NCBI GenBank assembly: GCA_002633005.1
Contig: NMRA01000005.1
Span: forward strand, 2,253,412 to 2,287,989
Length of the DNA stretch: 34,578 nucleotides
Reading direction: 5' to 3'
From: Phoronis australis
Lineage: Eukaryota > Phoronida > Phoronidae
Both the position numbers and the translations under genes were made by a program. Shown here piece after piece: positions 9,050 to 19,568 of the stretch. The notes beneath the pieces were generated by a model that saw only the letters and a list, made by a program, of their open reading frames with translations, did not search any database and had not been told where the DNA came from. Numbering within the stretch: the stretch's first letter is position 1; each line of letters begins with the position of its first letter.

Positions 9050-10780
9050 GCCTTTCAAATTTCACATAAAGTCTCGAAAGTCATCAAAAGCCATGCCTAA
9101 CATTGGATGTAATTTCCAAACCAAAGCAAATGCTTCAAACAAGACTGGTAATGTTTGAAAATATTATGTTTGTGACAGCATTTCATTAGCGAGGTCTCAG
9201 CCCCAGTCTGTTAGTCTAAGCTCTTGTTACGTTTTATCCCATGGATAGGTGGGCGCAGGTTGTCACTGATCGATTCTAATAGGTTTTTAGTACAATGGTA
9301 GACTTAACACTTGTTCGAGTTAAGCACTTTATTTGTCTTGACTGTGTGCTCATAAGTCCATTCAAACAAAGTGTACAAGGTAATGTCTGTCCTACGCTCT
9401 GCTTTGCAAAGCCTTGACTTGTGAATCAGTTTCAGCACCTGCTGCAATTGTTGGTTCAATAACATGCTACTTTTGACAGCTCTTTTTTTTCCCTAGCCAC
9501 ACCTGAAGTTTTAGAAAAGTTATGTGCAATTGAAACTGTACAACGGCTGATGTTGGAGCCGATGTTGTGAACTATGGCAGTGCCTCAACCGTTCTGTTAT
9601 TTTCTCGTCTGGAATGATAATTAGATGCACAATGAACACTAGAAAAAATTATTTTCAATTAATGTTGCTGCAATTTCTGATGTTTTACTGGGGCCAATTT
9701 TCTGGAAGTGCAGGTTATCATTCTGTTCGCCCAAAGGTGTGGATTGATTCTGTCTTTTTCTTTCTCAACACAGTTGTGTTGCTCAAATGGCATAGCCTGC
9801 ATCATGTAACTTTGTATCCTTCCATGAGTCCATACATCATTGATATTTCATTGTAGTCAGATGTAAACGTGGAGGTCAGCTTAATAAAACAAAAGTTGAT
9901 TGCAAAGCGCAGATTTTTGCAAATCCCTAAATTGCTAAGTGCTTGTAGTTATAGTCATTGAAAATGTGTAACATACTTTGAAGAAAAGCATATTTATTTA
10001 GATCATGATGATGCTCAATAAAATAAAACGTTTGAATGCTGTTGGGACTGAATGTTCATTATGATGCATATTGCAAACTAAAACTGGGAAAACAAATGGG
10101 TCAATTATATCTTTACCACCAGTCGTTGGAACAGATGTGTCTTTGACTTAACATCATCACATCTTTCCATGTAGTGACAATGTAAAGTATCAGATGACCT
10201 GAGTTAACAGCTTTTGAGATAATAGTAGATAAACTGTGTTTAAGTTTCAAAAAGATATCAAAATTTAGCATTAGAGATTTAATCTTCCCATTTTTAAAGT
10301 TTTATTTAAAAAAACACTGTGAAGCACCTGGTAATTGGTTAGAATTACTATAAATAATAGTGTGATGACTATGACATTGATTTAGTGTAATTAAAAAGTA
10401 GATGAAGTCATTGCAGTTGGTCAATAAAAACATGGCCATTTGAATCCAAAAATGCATTGACTTCATGTACTTTAGGCCCACTGAGTACACCTGGCCCCAG
10501 AATTCAAAAAAAAACCCTGGGTCAGAAATTATGGGTAATTTTTGAATCTGTAAACAAGAAGATCCAATGAAAGTTTTCAGAGGAATTCAGCTTACATTTT
10601 CTTCCCACCACAAACAGCTGAGGATTTAGCTACTGGGTTACTTTAGTACTAAACGGTGAATACGCAGTCGCCATGTAGTAAAAATCACCCCTAGATACAG
10701 TGTAGTTATAAATAATACGTACAGTCACGACACATTGAAATTTTTTTAGCAAAATGGTGCTCTTGTTGACCACAGATTAT
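9050..10780. other. Intergenic stretch without recognised gene
   Basis: No frame above 80 codons, no splice-linked exons and no tRNA were seen. The content is AT-rich single-copy-looking DNA. Confidence 0.5.
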
Positions 10781-10785
10781 AGACA

Positions 10786-10800
10786 ATATATATATATATA
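10786..10800. repeat. (AT)n microsatellite
   Basis: A 15-base alternating AT run. Confidence 0.8.
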
Positions 10801-11275
10801 CGCCTATCGGTGAGCCAGACTATTTTCACTCACTAAACAATAAGACATGAATCGAACGTTTTCCGTTAGAAATACACATAAATGAAATCTCAAGCAAAAA
10901 AGTTGATTAGGTCATACTCGGGAGAGCTCAAAAACCAAATAAATCGATAACTTACTTCAGAAATTGGAATTCTTTGAGCCAATCGAGGCGTCGACTGCTT
11001 TCGAAATTAGCCATCACTGTTTTGCTTTCACCTCTCTGAGGTCATCAGGCCATTTCCAAATAAGGCACCGCAATGCATTTTGGGACTGTAATGTCGGACT
11101 TGACGACCACGAAGGCGTGTCTTTTTGGTCAACTTTCAAACGTAAAGAAAAATACTCCAAACTCATCTAAAACTCACTATATTTACGAAACCTGCAAAAA
11201 AACCTGTACGCCATGACATGATACAGGTTTCATACAAGATGAGTGACGTTTACTTTCTTATTTTTACTATTTTTT

Positions 11276-11294
11276 GCGGTCCATGCCACTTTAA
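11276..11294 (-). repeat. Inverted-repeat end of second TTAA MITE family
   Basis: This is the reverse complement of the terminus at 1577-1595, with TTAA at 11291-11294. Just inside it, around 11180-11240, AACCTGTA and TACAGGTT form an 8-bp stem with a 13-base loop. The left end of the element was not found. Confidence 0.45.
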
Positions 11295-11516
11295 GCAGAC
11301 TTTGAAAGGAGTTTTCAAATTTTCCTCTAAGCTTTTGAATGTTGTCGAGGGTAACAGAGCATTATTTCGTTTCAGAGAACTAGATAGGAAAGTCGTTTTT
11401 AGTGTCTGTTTATAGGCCAAAACATGGTCTGGTATCTTTTAAACTTTGTGGGTTTCTACTCACTCGGAGAGGTTTCCAGAACATTTGGTGTATCGGAACG
11501 AGTACAAGGAATTAGT

Positions 11517-11961
11517 GGGGACAAATAAAACAATACAAGAATAATATATATTTTAGGTTGTATTGGGAATTTCAGGGTCATAACTCTACAAATAATTATT
11601 TCACAGAAGGTACCAGATGGGTACCTTAATTACAAGAGATAACACACACATTTGCGATACCCAATGTGTAATTGAGCATCGCATAGTAAGTGGCACAGGT
11701 TAGTATAGTATCAAATGGGTACTTAATTCCAAATGGGTATTGGCCGATTGCCTACCAAGTGAGTCGAGTAAAACGGCAAATTCAATAGTAAGTACCAAAT
11801 GGGTACAAACTGCCAAATGGGCAAACATCATATAAAGTACCAAGTGGGTACACCACACAGCCAGCTGGGCTACAACAACCTGCAAAGCAGGTTCCGGAAA
11901 AGCTGAGTGAGCAGACCAGCCGGAGTGATAAAAAGAGATGTTGTAAAGAACGTGGTGTTGT
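11517..11961 (-). repeat. Repeat X (copy 1) with GTACC-CATTT-GGTAC motifs
   Basis: This copy runs on minus from AACACCACG to TTTGTCCCC. Copies on plus are at 26638-27096, 29964-30390 and 31019-31463. Each contains seven or more degenerate copies of a 15-base motif whose ends (GTACC and GGTAC) are inverted repeats. It is followed on the same strand side by the Y repeat. Confidence 0.7.
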
Positions 11962-12320
11962 TGCTCAGTTTGAACTACATGGGCAGGGTTGTTCATGGAT
12001 AAACAATCTTGTCCACAGCCACGGTCGGGGCCTGGTCAAACGGCACCCTCTGTGTCCTCGCTGACCTAGTCCTGGTACTTTTAGAGGTGGCCCGGTCTGA
12101 TTTTGTAGTCTTGCCTTTGGCTTTTGGCATGCTGTAGCTGAGTGAATGTACTGTTGATTGAGGATGGGCCAACCGGAAGCTAGAGAGAAAGAACAACCAG
12201 CGCTACTGTCGGACTAGATATGTACTAACTAGGACTTGGATATGAAGCTTGGCACTGCAGAATAGTATTTGCCCAAATAATAGGATTTATGTCAGGGTGC
12301 CATAATTCTCACTATTGTAA
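11962..12320 (-). repeat. Repeat Y (copy 1) carrying a short basic ORF start
   Basis: On minus this begins near GAATTATGGCACCCTGAC and contains CATAAATCCTATTATTTGGG, shared with 27097-27389 and 30567-30830. Those two plus-strand copies have TAAGTTTTCCC or GTAAGTTTTCCC after CATTCACTC; this copy instead continues directly into AGCTACAGCATG. Confidence 0.6.
11993..12130 (-). CDS. Short basic protein start in repeat Y
   Basis: The 45-residue frame begins MPKAKGKTTKSDRATSKS, is rich in K, R, S and T, and ends in a TGA that overlaps the ATG of a second frame (ATGA at 11993-11996). It looks like the N-terminus of a retroelement protein whose remainder is deleted. I do not recognise the protein. 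Confidence 0.35.
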   Translation of the reverse strand: MPKAKGKTTKSDRATSKSTRTRSARTQRVPFDQAPTVAVDKIVYP

Positions 12321-12329
12321 AACCGCCGC

Positions 12330-13084
12330 CGGTATGTCGTCTTTATGTCGTTGGCTGACTGTTTTCGAAATGTTTTGTTGTGTGACACAAGTTGATCCAA
12401 CTGAGGCATTCAAAAATGATTGCAACAGTGTTACTTACCAATATTAAGCCTAATTTAAACAGTCTTTAAAGCACGTTTATATTGACATATAGAGTCCACT
12501 CTAGTTGTCTGCAAAATGCGCAATAAAATGGTGAGCCTGGGATGCTTTGACCTTACGCATTTGTACACGCACCCGTACCCGTGTATTTGCGAAGCCGTTC
12601 ATTTGGTTTGAGTGAAAGTGAGTTCGTAATGATAGGACTGACTCGGACATATTACAAAAATTCCTATTAATTAAACATTCTATAACTCTTTATATTTCAT
12701 TGTTCTCCTGTTCCAGTATGTTTTTTATTTCGTTTTTACTCTGATATATTGTTTGCTTAAACGCTGAAGAAATGTAAAGTGAAAGACTCTAAATTTTGTG
12801 ATTTAAGTCCTGTGAATGAAGACCTCTCTTCGCCGGGTTGTCATGTATCATAGCGAGCGACCAGCTGGAGCGCCGCCCATGGGCTCTACGTGAAGTAACA
12901 GGTCATGTGACAACATAGGTTTCGACAGTTGAAAATCTTGCTGTCACTATAGACCGGCAGCCCAGAGCTTTTAGCATAGATGAACGAAGTACCAACATCT
13001 GGCCGTAGGAGCACTTAGGGTCCACCTCAGTATATACGGAAATGGACATTTGATGTTGTCTGCTCTCTGCGTGCGACCCTGGGT
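12330..13084. other. Stretch without recognised gene
   Basis: Nothing coding or repeat-like was identified before the satellite array starts. Its right edge may already contain degraded satellite. Confidence 0.4.
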
Positions 13085-13520
13085 ACCTTACAAGGGGGTC
13101 AAAATGAGCTAGCCTAGATATTCGAGGTACCGGCCAAAACTGCTTTAAAACGAACAGTAGTACCGCATTGACCATCGAATGACCCATGACAGACGAATTA
13201 CACTCTGGAATTGGTCCGGCAAAAACTAAAAAGGACCCCCCAAAAATGAGGTAGCTCATGTACATTCGAGGTACTCTAGAAAATCAATTCCACGTGATTT
13301 AATACATGTCAGTGATCACTAAATGCCCCATGACAAACAACATGCACTCTAGGTTGTGTCCGCCACTGAGAAACCTCTAAAAATGTCAACTAAAGTATGC
13401 CTTTGGAAATTTGAGCTACATTAGATATTTGAGGTGCCACCTAAAACTGATTTGAAACGAACAATTGACCACCGACTGACTCATGACAGGCAAATTGCAT
13501 GCCCCCCCCCACCCTAAAAT
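13085..13520. repeat. Dimeric satellite, first block
   Basis: The block holds alternating units of about 140 and 160 bp recognised by CATGACAGAC or CATGACAAAC followed by an A-rich stretch and CACTCTGG. It is the same array as 14995-15850. It stops just before the YqaJ-like pseudogene. Confidence 0.75.
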
Positions 13521-13541
13521 TATGTCAAATTCCTCCGCGGC

Positions 13542-13907
13542 ATGTTTACACGCATGCTGCATGGCACAAAGTACGAGCCGGTGGGCCTGGAGAAATTTGA
13601 ATACCAGTACTGAGTTACCATAAGAATATGTAGGTTGTTTGTGTGTGAAGAAACACCTTGTCTGGCTGCTACACCAGGCGACCTCGTTGATAACGATGCC
13701 ACTGTTGAGATAAAATGCATTTCATAGACAGGAAGTCATGTGTGGACAACAGTGACCTATTTCCTAGAAGAAATAGATGATGGACTGAAGATAAAGAAGA
13801 TCCATTGCCACTACGATCAAGTTCAGGATCAGATTTTGCTCACAAAGCGAGTCGAGTGTTATTTTGTCGTAGTTGGAGAGCCAGCAGGAGTTTATTCACC
13901 CTTTTGA
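13542..13907 (+). pseudogene. YqaJ-like nuclease pseudogene
   Basis: One continuous frame of 121 codons is interrupted only by TGA at 13611 and TAG at 13725. It shows HGTKYEPVGLEKFE, then ETPCLAATPGDLV with VEIKC after it, and finally HYDQVQDQILL with VECYFVV. YqaJ-family exonucleases show the same order: an acidic residue near YEP, a SPDG-type loop, a D/E-x-K strand (EIKC) and a YxQVQGQ helix followed by CDFVV. The canonical SPDG has become TPGD here, so the active-site loop is altered. YqaJ folds act on DNA ends; this copy cannot be functional. The N-terminal part is missing, and the surrounding DNA is satellite, so it was probably carried in by a mobile element. Confidence 0.7.
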
Positions 13908-13961
13908 GTGCAAAAGATTTGAGTATGTAATTCTATTGTAAATCACCAACCATTGAAGGAA

Positions 13962-14750
13962 GGGGGCGTCTTAAGTTGCACAATTCTAGGCTTTGGTCCC
14001 TGTAGGGTCCAAAAGAGGACCCAAAAATCTATTTAATTAAAATTTCGAGTGCAATATCCGTTTCAAGTTTATTTCATTCTGATCACCACCCAAATTAAAA
14101 TGATGTAACTTAAGACGCATAAATGCCTGGGGTTATTAATTAAGACGCCTACTAATTAATGACCAATTAACGATTTATTTAAACTTTTAAGTGTAACAAA
14201 AAATAGTTTAGTAACTCCGGACACCATATCCACAACTTAAGACGCGACTTTTCCTGGGGTTGGCAGATAAGACGGGGTTGTTTTAACCCCTGGGGATAAA
14301 AAGACCCTAAAAATGAACTTGTATAAAAGAGGAAATACGAAAATTTTGATTACTACAATAGATAAAACATTATTTCTAATGAACAAAACACCAGTTGTGA
14401 CATGAAAAAATCTTGTGTTATTAATTAACGACCAATCAACGATTTATTCAAACTTTTAATTGCAACCAAAAATTTTTTGTCAAAAAGATAGTTTAGTAAC
14501 TCTGAACACCATATCCACAACTTAAGACGCATTTTTCCTGGGGTTTGCAGATAAGACGGGGGTGTTTGGACCCCGAAGGACAATACTGAACTTGCATAAA
14601 AGGGAAGCGCAAACATTTTGATTGATGCTATAGATAAAATTTTAATCCAAAGGAACAAAAATTCATTTGCAACTTAAGACATGGAAAATTCTGGGGGTTT
14701 TAATTAAGATCCAATCATTATCGAGCAATTAATTAATTATTTATTTAAGT
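13962..14750. repeat. ~270-bp tandem array with TTAAGACG motifs and 13-bp inverted repeat
   Basis: About 2.7 units repeat with a period of 270-280 bp, marked by GACCAATYAACGATTTATT at 14161 and about 14430 and a diverged copy near 14708. TTAAGACG or close variants occur about eight times. A perfect 13-bp inverted pair, GTCTTAAGTTGCA at 13968-13980 and its complement at 14668-14680, brackets most of the array. Confidence 0.65.
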
Positions 14751-14994
14751 ATCTGTCCACGGATCCACCGACCACAGTACATCCAACAAGTGGGGGGTCA
14801 GCCATTCAGAACCATGTTTAGTCTAATAAATCACATTAGGGATGAGAGAAATTGGGTGAAGTATAACACCACAAAGTTTGGTGGTTTAAAAGGTACTAGG
14901 GAAGTTTTCTGGGGGGCAAAATGAGGCAATCTCTTGGTGTATAATGAGTCATTTTTGACTACAGTTTTCTACTGCTGTTTCTGTTTCAAACAGA

Positions 14995-15850
14995 ATCTTT
15001 TCTAAAACCCCTATGACAGACAAAATACACTCTGGGTTGTGCCCGGCAGAAACCCCCAAAAAACTCAACTACCATATGGCATCAAAATTTTGAGCTAGAC
15101 TAAATATTCGTGGTACAGGCCAAAACTGGTTTTAAACGAACAATAGCACCGCACTGAACACCAAATGGCCCATGACAAATTGCACTCTCGAATGGGTCCG
15201 GCCAAAACCAAAAAATGACCCCCCAAAAATGAGCTAGCACATACATTCGAGGTACCACAAAAAAACCAATTCCGTGTGATTCAACACATGTCACAGATCA
15301 CTAAATGCCCTATGACAAACAAATTACACTCTGGATTGTGCCCGTGCAGAAATCCCCCAAAAAGTCTCAACCACGATATGCCATCAGAAAGTTTGAGCTA
15401 GACTAGATTTTCGAGGTACCGGCCAAAACTGATTTAAAACGAACAATAGTACCTCACTGAACATTGAATGACCCATGACAGACAAATTGCACTCTGGAAT
15501 GGGTCCGGCAGAAGCCAAAAAATGACCCCCCAAAAATTAGCTAGCACATAGGTACCTCAAAAAACCAATTACATGAGATTCAATACATGTCACAGGTCAC
15601 TAAATGCCCTATGACCGGCAGACAAAATACACTCTGGATTGTGCCTGGCAGAAACTCTAAAAAATCTCAACCACGATATGCCATTTTTGAGACAGATGGA
15701 TTTTCAAGGTATCGGCTTAAATTGACTTAAAACCAACAACTGGGCTGCACTGAACACCAAGTGACCCGAGAAAGACAAATTTTACTCTGGAAATAGTCGG
15801 CCAGAAACCCAGAAAGGACCTTAAAAATGGAGCTACAATTGTCCATGCAG
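14995..15850. repeat. Dimeric satellite, second block
   Basis: Anchor positions of the CCATGAC/CTATGAC motif at about 15011, 15171, 15310, 15473, 15609 and 15765 alternate between spacings of 156-163 and 136-139 bp, giving a higher-order unit of about 299 bp. The two half-units differ in their middle (CCCCCCAAAAATGAGCTAGC against ATGCCATCA) but share the GAGGTACC motif. Confidence 0.8.
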
Positions 15851-16291
15851 CTTCCTCGTGCTAGTTTATTAAGTACTCGGGTGGGAAATCCAAACAACTG
15901 GACAACACATATCAATTGATGACAAAAGTGGCGTATTTAAGTTAACTGCAAAAAGCGGGACCGCAGGAAACAAAAACTAATTATAGAAAACTTTCGTTCA
16001 CTAAAGCCTGTGTTTTCTCTCATGATACTATCACAACATGCGAAAAGCAGACGGGTGTCAAGAGGTTAGACAGTTAACTCGCGTCGTGGTAAGTTTTTGA
16101 AGACATTTTACATGATTTCGAAATTCAGTGTAGTGTATAGTGTTTGTAATGTTTTTGTTTCGTGGAGTCATTTGCTGATGGCCGATATAATGTCCTCCGT
16201 GATACAATACAAATCACCCCTAATTTGGTGCGCAGATACGCGCTGGAGTCCAAATGCTATTTAATAAATATATAAACAACGACGTGTTTCG
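15851..16291. other. Flank upstream of the interrupted hypothetical gene
   Basis: No frame is supported. GTAAGT near 16088 could be a donor of an upstream exon of the gene at 16292, but nothing else supports it. Confidence 0.3.
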
Positions 16292-16604
16292 GTAACAAGG
16301 GGTGGTAGGTACTGTGCGGAAATCTCGGCCCAACTGCGACGTTCTGGGGACTGTATGATTAATCATCTCTACAGAAATCTTACGCGTGCTTTGCGCGCAA
16401 ACATTGAGGACTACATACAAGTACTCCCAGGTCTCACTGACATTTTTTTTTTTGGTCTGAATCGACCGAATTACGTTCGCTGGGGTTGTCTTTTTCTCGA
16501 CCAGCTCAAAAACGTCGCACCGCAAACTCGAAGGATTCTGGAATCAGGGACGTTCTCGGTTAGAAGAACTAGAAAAAAATTTTCAACGTCTGCAATAGAT
16601 TTAA
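16292..16604 (+). pseudogene. Hypothetical TE-linked protein, upstream half
   Basis: The frame is open from about 16292 and includes GLNRPNYVRWGCLFLDQL and FSVRRTRKKFSTSAIDL before it enters the K2 insertion. The pattern NYxRW...FLxQ...F.V.+T...FS..AIDLxLEQ is one I recall from a large uncharacterised protein family common in cnidarian, lancelet and fish genomes. The 178-codon frame at 18035-18571 is the later part of the same protein. With K2 and one TTAA removed, the reading continues as AIDLTLEQTVNRNVA. No domain function is known to me. Confidence 0.6.
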
Positions 16605-17949
16605 AGGAGAATGCCACCCGATTTAATTAGTCTTTTTTGCCGTCTTAATCGGTCTATATCCACATCGCCTCGCAAACGGTCGACCTTACCTTGCCAAGAG
16701 GTGTCGCGTTAACCTGGGAGGAAGGTGAGAAACGACGCTAGCGACGTCAGTGGTTCATATGCAGAGTGAATGCTGCTGTGTTGCGGTGCATCTTTCCCGC
16801 TTGTCCGAACTAAGCAGCTTCGAGGAAAGCGGGTATGTCGTTTTTTTACTTCCTCGAGAGTCCGAAATGCTTAGGAAGTGGCTCATGGTAGTGAAGAATG
16901 AATTGCACGCTGTAAATAGCAAGTATGAGGCTGTGAAACATCTCCGTGTCTGTGGCCTGCAGACGTCGACAGTGCCTGACGAACGCCGGCTTACCAAACA
17001 ACTCCATACGTTCCGTTGTCTGAGCTTGTTCACGGCGCCTCTTTAGTATTTCTTCATCACTGTATTCCTGTTCGAATTGATAGCCTGTAAAATTTAAAGA
17101 TACACCTGATGAGCTTTAGCTCGTCCTAAGTCGGGATTGCGAGTTGCCATGTTGGCGTTTATTACTGAGCGTTCTGTTTCAAAATGAATTATACTCACCC
17201 TAACCAATACTTATATAAAACTGAAACAAAGTCTGTCTCATTAGATGCAATTTGTAATGCCTTTGGAGTGTTCGTGAGTGCAAATGATTTGAAAAGTCAG
17301 CATTAGGTGCAATAAAACTAATTGATGGGACACCGAGGCCGTGTGAGCTCATGGTAATTTATTGTTTGCTGGCAGAAACTGTTATGAAACAACTCGATTT
17401 CCATCCCACGGCCAGGTGTTAGGAGCCTGATCGGGCTCCGAGCCACTGACCAGGATAACAAGCGTTTTGTGTTTAGAACTCAAAAAATCACAGGTCTAAA
17501 CAACACAGATCTAGGTTCTCCTGTCTGTATCTCACAGAATATACTTCGAAATTATCTCCGAACAGACCCCAAACTCCTGCTACGGACCTTATTGACCTGC
17601 CTAACTTTGTAGGCTACGGTGTGTCCAAATACCAATAAATCCGTAAGAGCCGCGAAATAAAACAACACGTTTTTATAAGAACTCGGTGTATTTTTAAGGG
17701 TTTTACATCGAAGTTTGATGATTTATTGCTGTTAAACGATGACTTCAAGCTATAAGCTGACGCCAGTAACCCGTGTTGTGAACTGCTGAACAGACTGCGT
17801 GTGAAACCGATGACGTCACTGGATAATTTCAACACCTCCGTCTGCCGTCAGGTGTCAGGTAACGCAACCGTACGTGTCGTTATCGAGTAGAACTACTTGA
17901 TATAAATTGATGCAAATTAGGTTGTTTTTTGGGTGGCATGCTCCTTTAA
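16601..17949 (-). mobile_element. K2: complete TTAA-type (Kolobok/T2-like) element
   Basis: The termini are TTAAAGGAGAATGCCACCC at 16601 and, in reverse complement at 17949, TTAAAGGAGCATGCCACCC. TTAA is shared with the flanks (16601-16604 and 17946-17949). Length is 1349 bp including both TTAA copies. It is collinear with K3 and K4 but lacks about 260-320 bp present in them around 17430. TTAAAGGRR ends and TTAA targets are features I recall for Xenopus T2/Kolobok MITEs. On minus it retains a frame with AFVRHCRRLQATDTEMFHS and HEPLPKHFGLSRK. No transposase is encoded, so it would depend on one supplied elsewhere. Confidence 0.8.
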
Positions 17950-18571
17950 CGCTTGAACAGACCGTTAACAGAAACGTAGCTTAACCTATGAAAGGAATTA
18001 GGAATTTTCACAATTCCAACTCTGCCATGAGAAGATGGTGCATTACATCAATTCAGCGAGGAATGTCCGTTACTTGAGGTATCTGGCAGGACTACAGTCT
18101 GAAGAGGAACCAGCAAATGATATACGAGGAAGTAGAATTCAAAAAGATACCCACGACAAAAAAGACCAACTGATGAATGCAATTTCAAATTCATGTGACC
18201 CCTTTTCAGACCCAGCAACAATTTCAGACTATTTACTGAATACTGCTGCTGGTAAAGCAGTCGCACAAGAAACCAAAGAGTATTTAACCGGGTGCCTTGA
18301 TGCTGGACGCAAATTCCGACTGGAATTCCAAGACCATTGTTCAACTGATAAGCAGAGGTTTTTGAAGCCAATTAGAAGACTAAAAGTGCACAACTTTGCA
18401 AAAGAAAGCATAAACAAGAAGCAGCCTCTGGGCAAGGACAAGTCAACAGCTGAGAGCTTTCGAGACGTTTTCATTCGTTTACTAGTTATCATTTCGGAAA
18501 TGTCAGTTTTTGACATGAGATATGTGATGACGTTTCCAATTAAATCAAGATTGAGTCTAATACTGGATTAA
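17950..18571 (+). pseudogene. Hypothetical TE-linked protein, downstream half
   Basis: Directly after the K2 target site the frame reads TLEQTVNRNVA, then a TAA, then in the same frame MKGIRNFHNSNSAMRRWC up to about 18070, where the frame shifts into a clean run ending at 18571. The latter contains NAISNSCDPFSDP, LNTAAGKAVAQETKEYL, RFLKPIRRLKVHNFAKES and a final MTFPIKS motif. These match in order the C-terminal part of the family seen at 16292-16604. One stop and one frameshift besides the K2 insertion make it a pseudogene. Frames starting at 18035 on plus are the real ones; minus frames here are shadows. Confidence 0.65.
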
Positions 18572-18683
18572 AAACTTACAAAAATTAGCGACGTTGCGTC
18601 CGCATCTCACGGACTTCAGCTTGGCTTGTGACGTTATCGTTATTCTGGCCAATTTCTGGCGTTTTGGCTAAACGGCTCGGCAT

Positions 18684-18965
18684 TGACGTCAGTATACCAT
18701 CCCATACGTGTGACAAATCGAATCGTAAACCGCCTCCTTTATTTAAAAAGGGACTCTCAATGCGCTCATGGAGAGCCTCCTTTACACCCCTTTTGAACCA
18801 GTTTTCCTCACAGTCTCAGATGGCAACATCATCCGTGTTGAAATTATGTCCAGTGGCGCACATGTGACTAAAAATAGCCGAATCATAATAATTCATAATA
18901 ATTCGCCTTGCAATCCTACAACTCGTAATCGTCGCCATCAAGTTAAACTCGGTGAACCCTGTACA
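18684..18965 (-). pseudogene. Penelope-like GIY-YIG endonuclease tail
   Basis: On minus the frame reads YDSAIFSHMCATGHNFNTDD, a TGA at 18816-18818, then ENWFKRGVKEALHERIESP, FLNKGGGLRFDLSH and VWDGIL. The order H...GH.I, W..R.VKEA.HI, LN.D.G, SH.YD.LL is the conserved end of the GIY-YIG domain found at the C-terminus of Penelope-like and related reverse-transcriptase proteins, where the nuclease nicks target DNA. The catalytic GIY-YIG motif itself is not visible upstream, and no reverse transcriptase is present. It abuts the hypothetical TE-linked gene on the opposite strand. Confidence 0.65.
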
Positions 18966-19568
18966 AAGATTGAAGATTTAATAGCGACACGACGTTGCGA
19001 GTATCTGTACTATATTAAAACTATGAAAGGAAACCTCGATTTCATGAAAACATACCGAATTACTAACTTTTGTATTCAATTTATTGTTTTAAACTCAATC
19101 GTAAAATATATTCCAGTAGACCCTATTCACGCCGACAGGAGGCGCGTTGCAAAACAAAGCTCTCTACGATAGCTCTGGTGTCTTATCCGCGTAGTTGTAC
19201 TCCGCGTTGCTCGAACAGCTAGAAAAAATACGGACACTCAACTGTCTTTTTGCAATCCTTAAGGACGTTGGGATTCGGAAGCGTTGGGTCCTTGTCATAC
19301 GCCGCAACGAAGGAAAATATGTCCGTGTAAAATTTATAACTGTTTTCGAATCATAATTTGTCGCATCTCGGATGCCACCATAGCAACGAGGACCGGAGAA
19401 TCTTCGGCCAGCCAGGCTGTGTTTTCATGATTATGGGTTGAAGCGCGATGCATTATTCTTTACAAAAAGGACAGGGCCCTCAATCCCTCAATTTTGGGGC
19501 CAAATATCGGCCCTATTTTCCTCTCAAAAATATTGAAAAGTCACGCGAAATTCCCTGCCCCACGAGGC
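18966..19568. other. Stretch without recognised gene
   Basis: No motif or repeat boundary was recognised. Part may be the diverged 5' continuation of the Penelope-like fragment. Confidence 0.3.

Noticed and set aside
8853-9065. Minus-strand RGG/RGRKGR-rich 70-codon frame with plausible splice borders
   Set aside because: The plus strand of the same stretch forms a phase-matching terminal exon with a stop and AATAAA, which explains the open minus frame as a shadow.
13085-15850. CRISPR-like array
   Set aside because: Units are long, diverged and dimeric with no short identical repeats or unique spacers; this is satellite DNA in a eukaryotic setting.
18628-19172. Two plus-strand frames of 79 and 134 codons
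   Set aside because: They are antisense to the GIY-YIG fragment, whose motifs are recognisable on minus.
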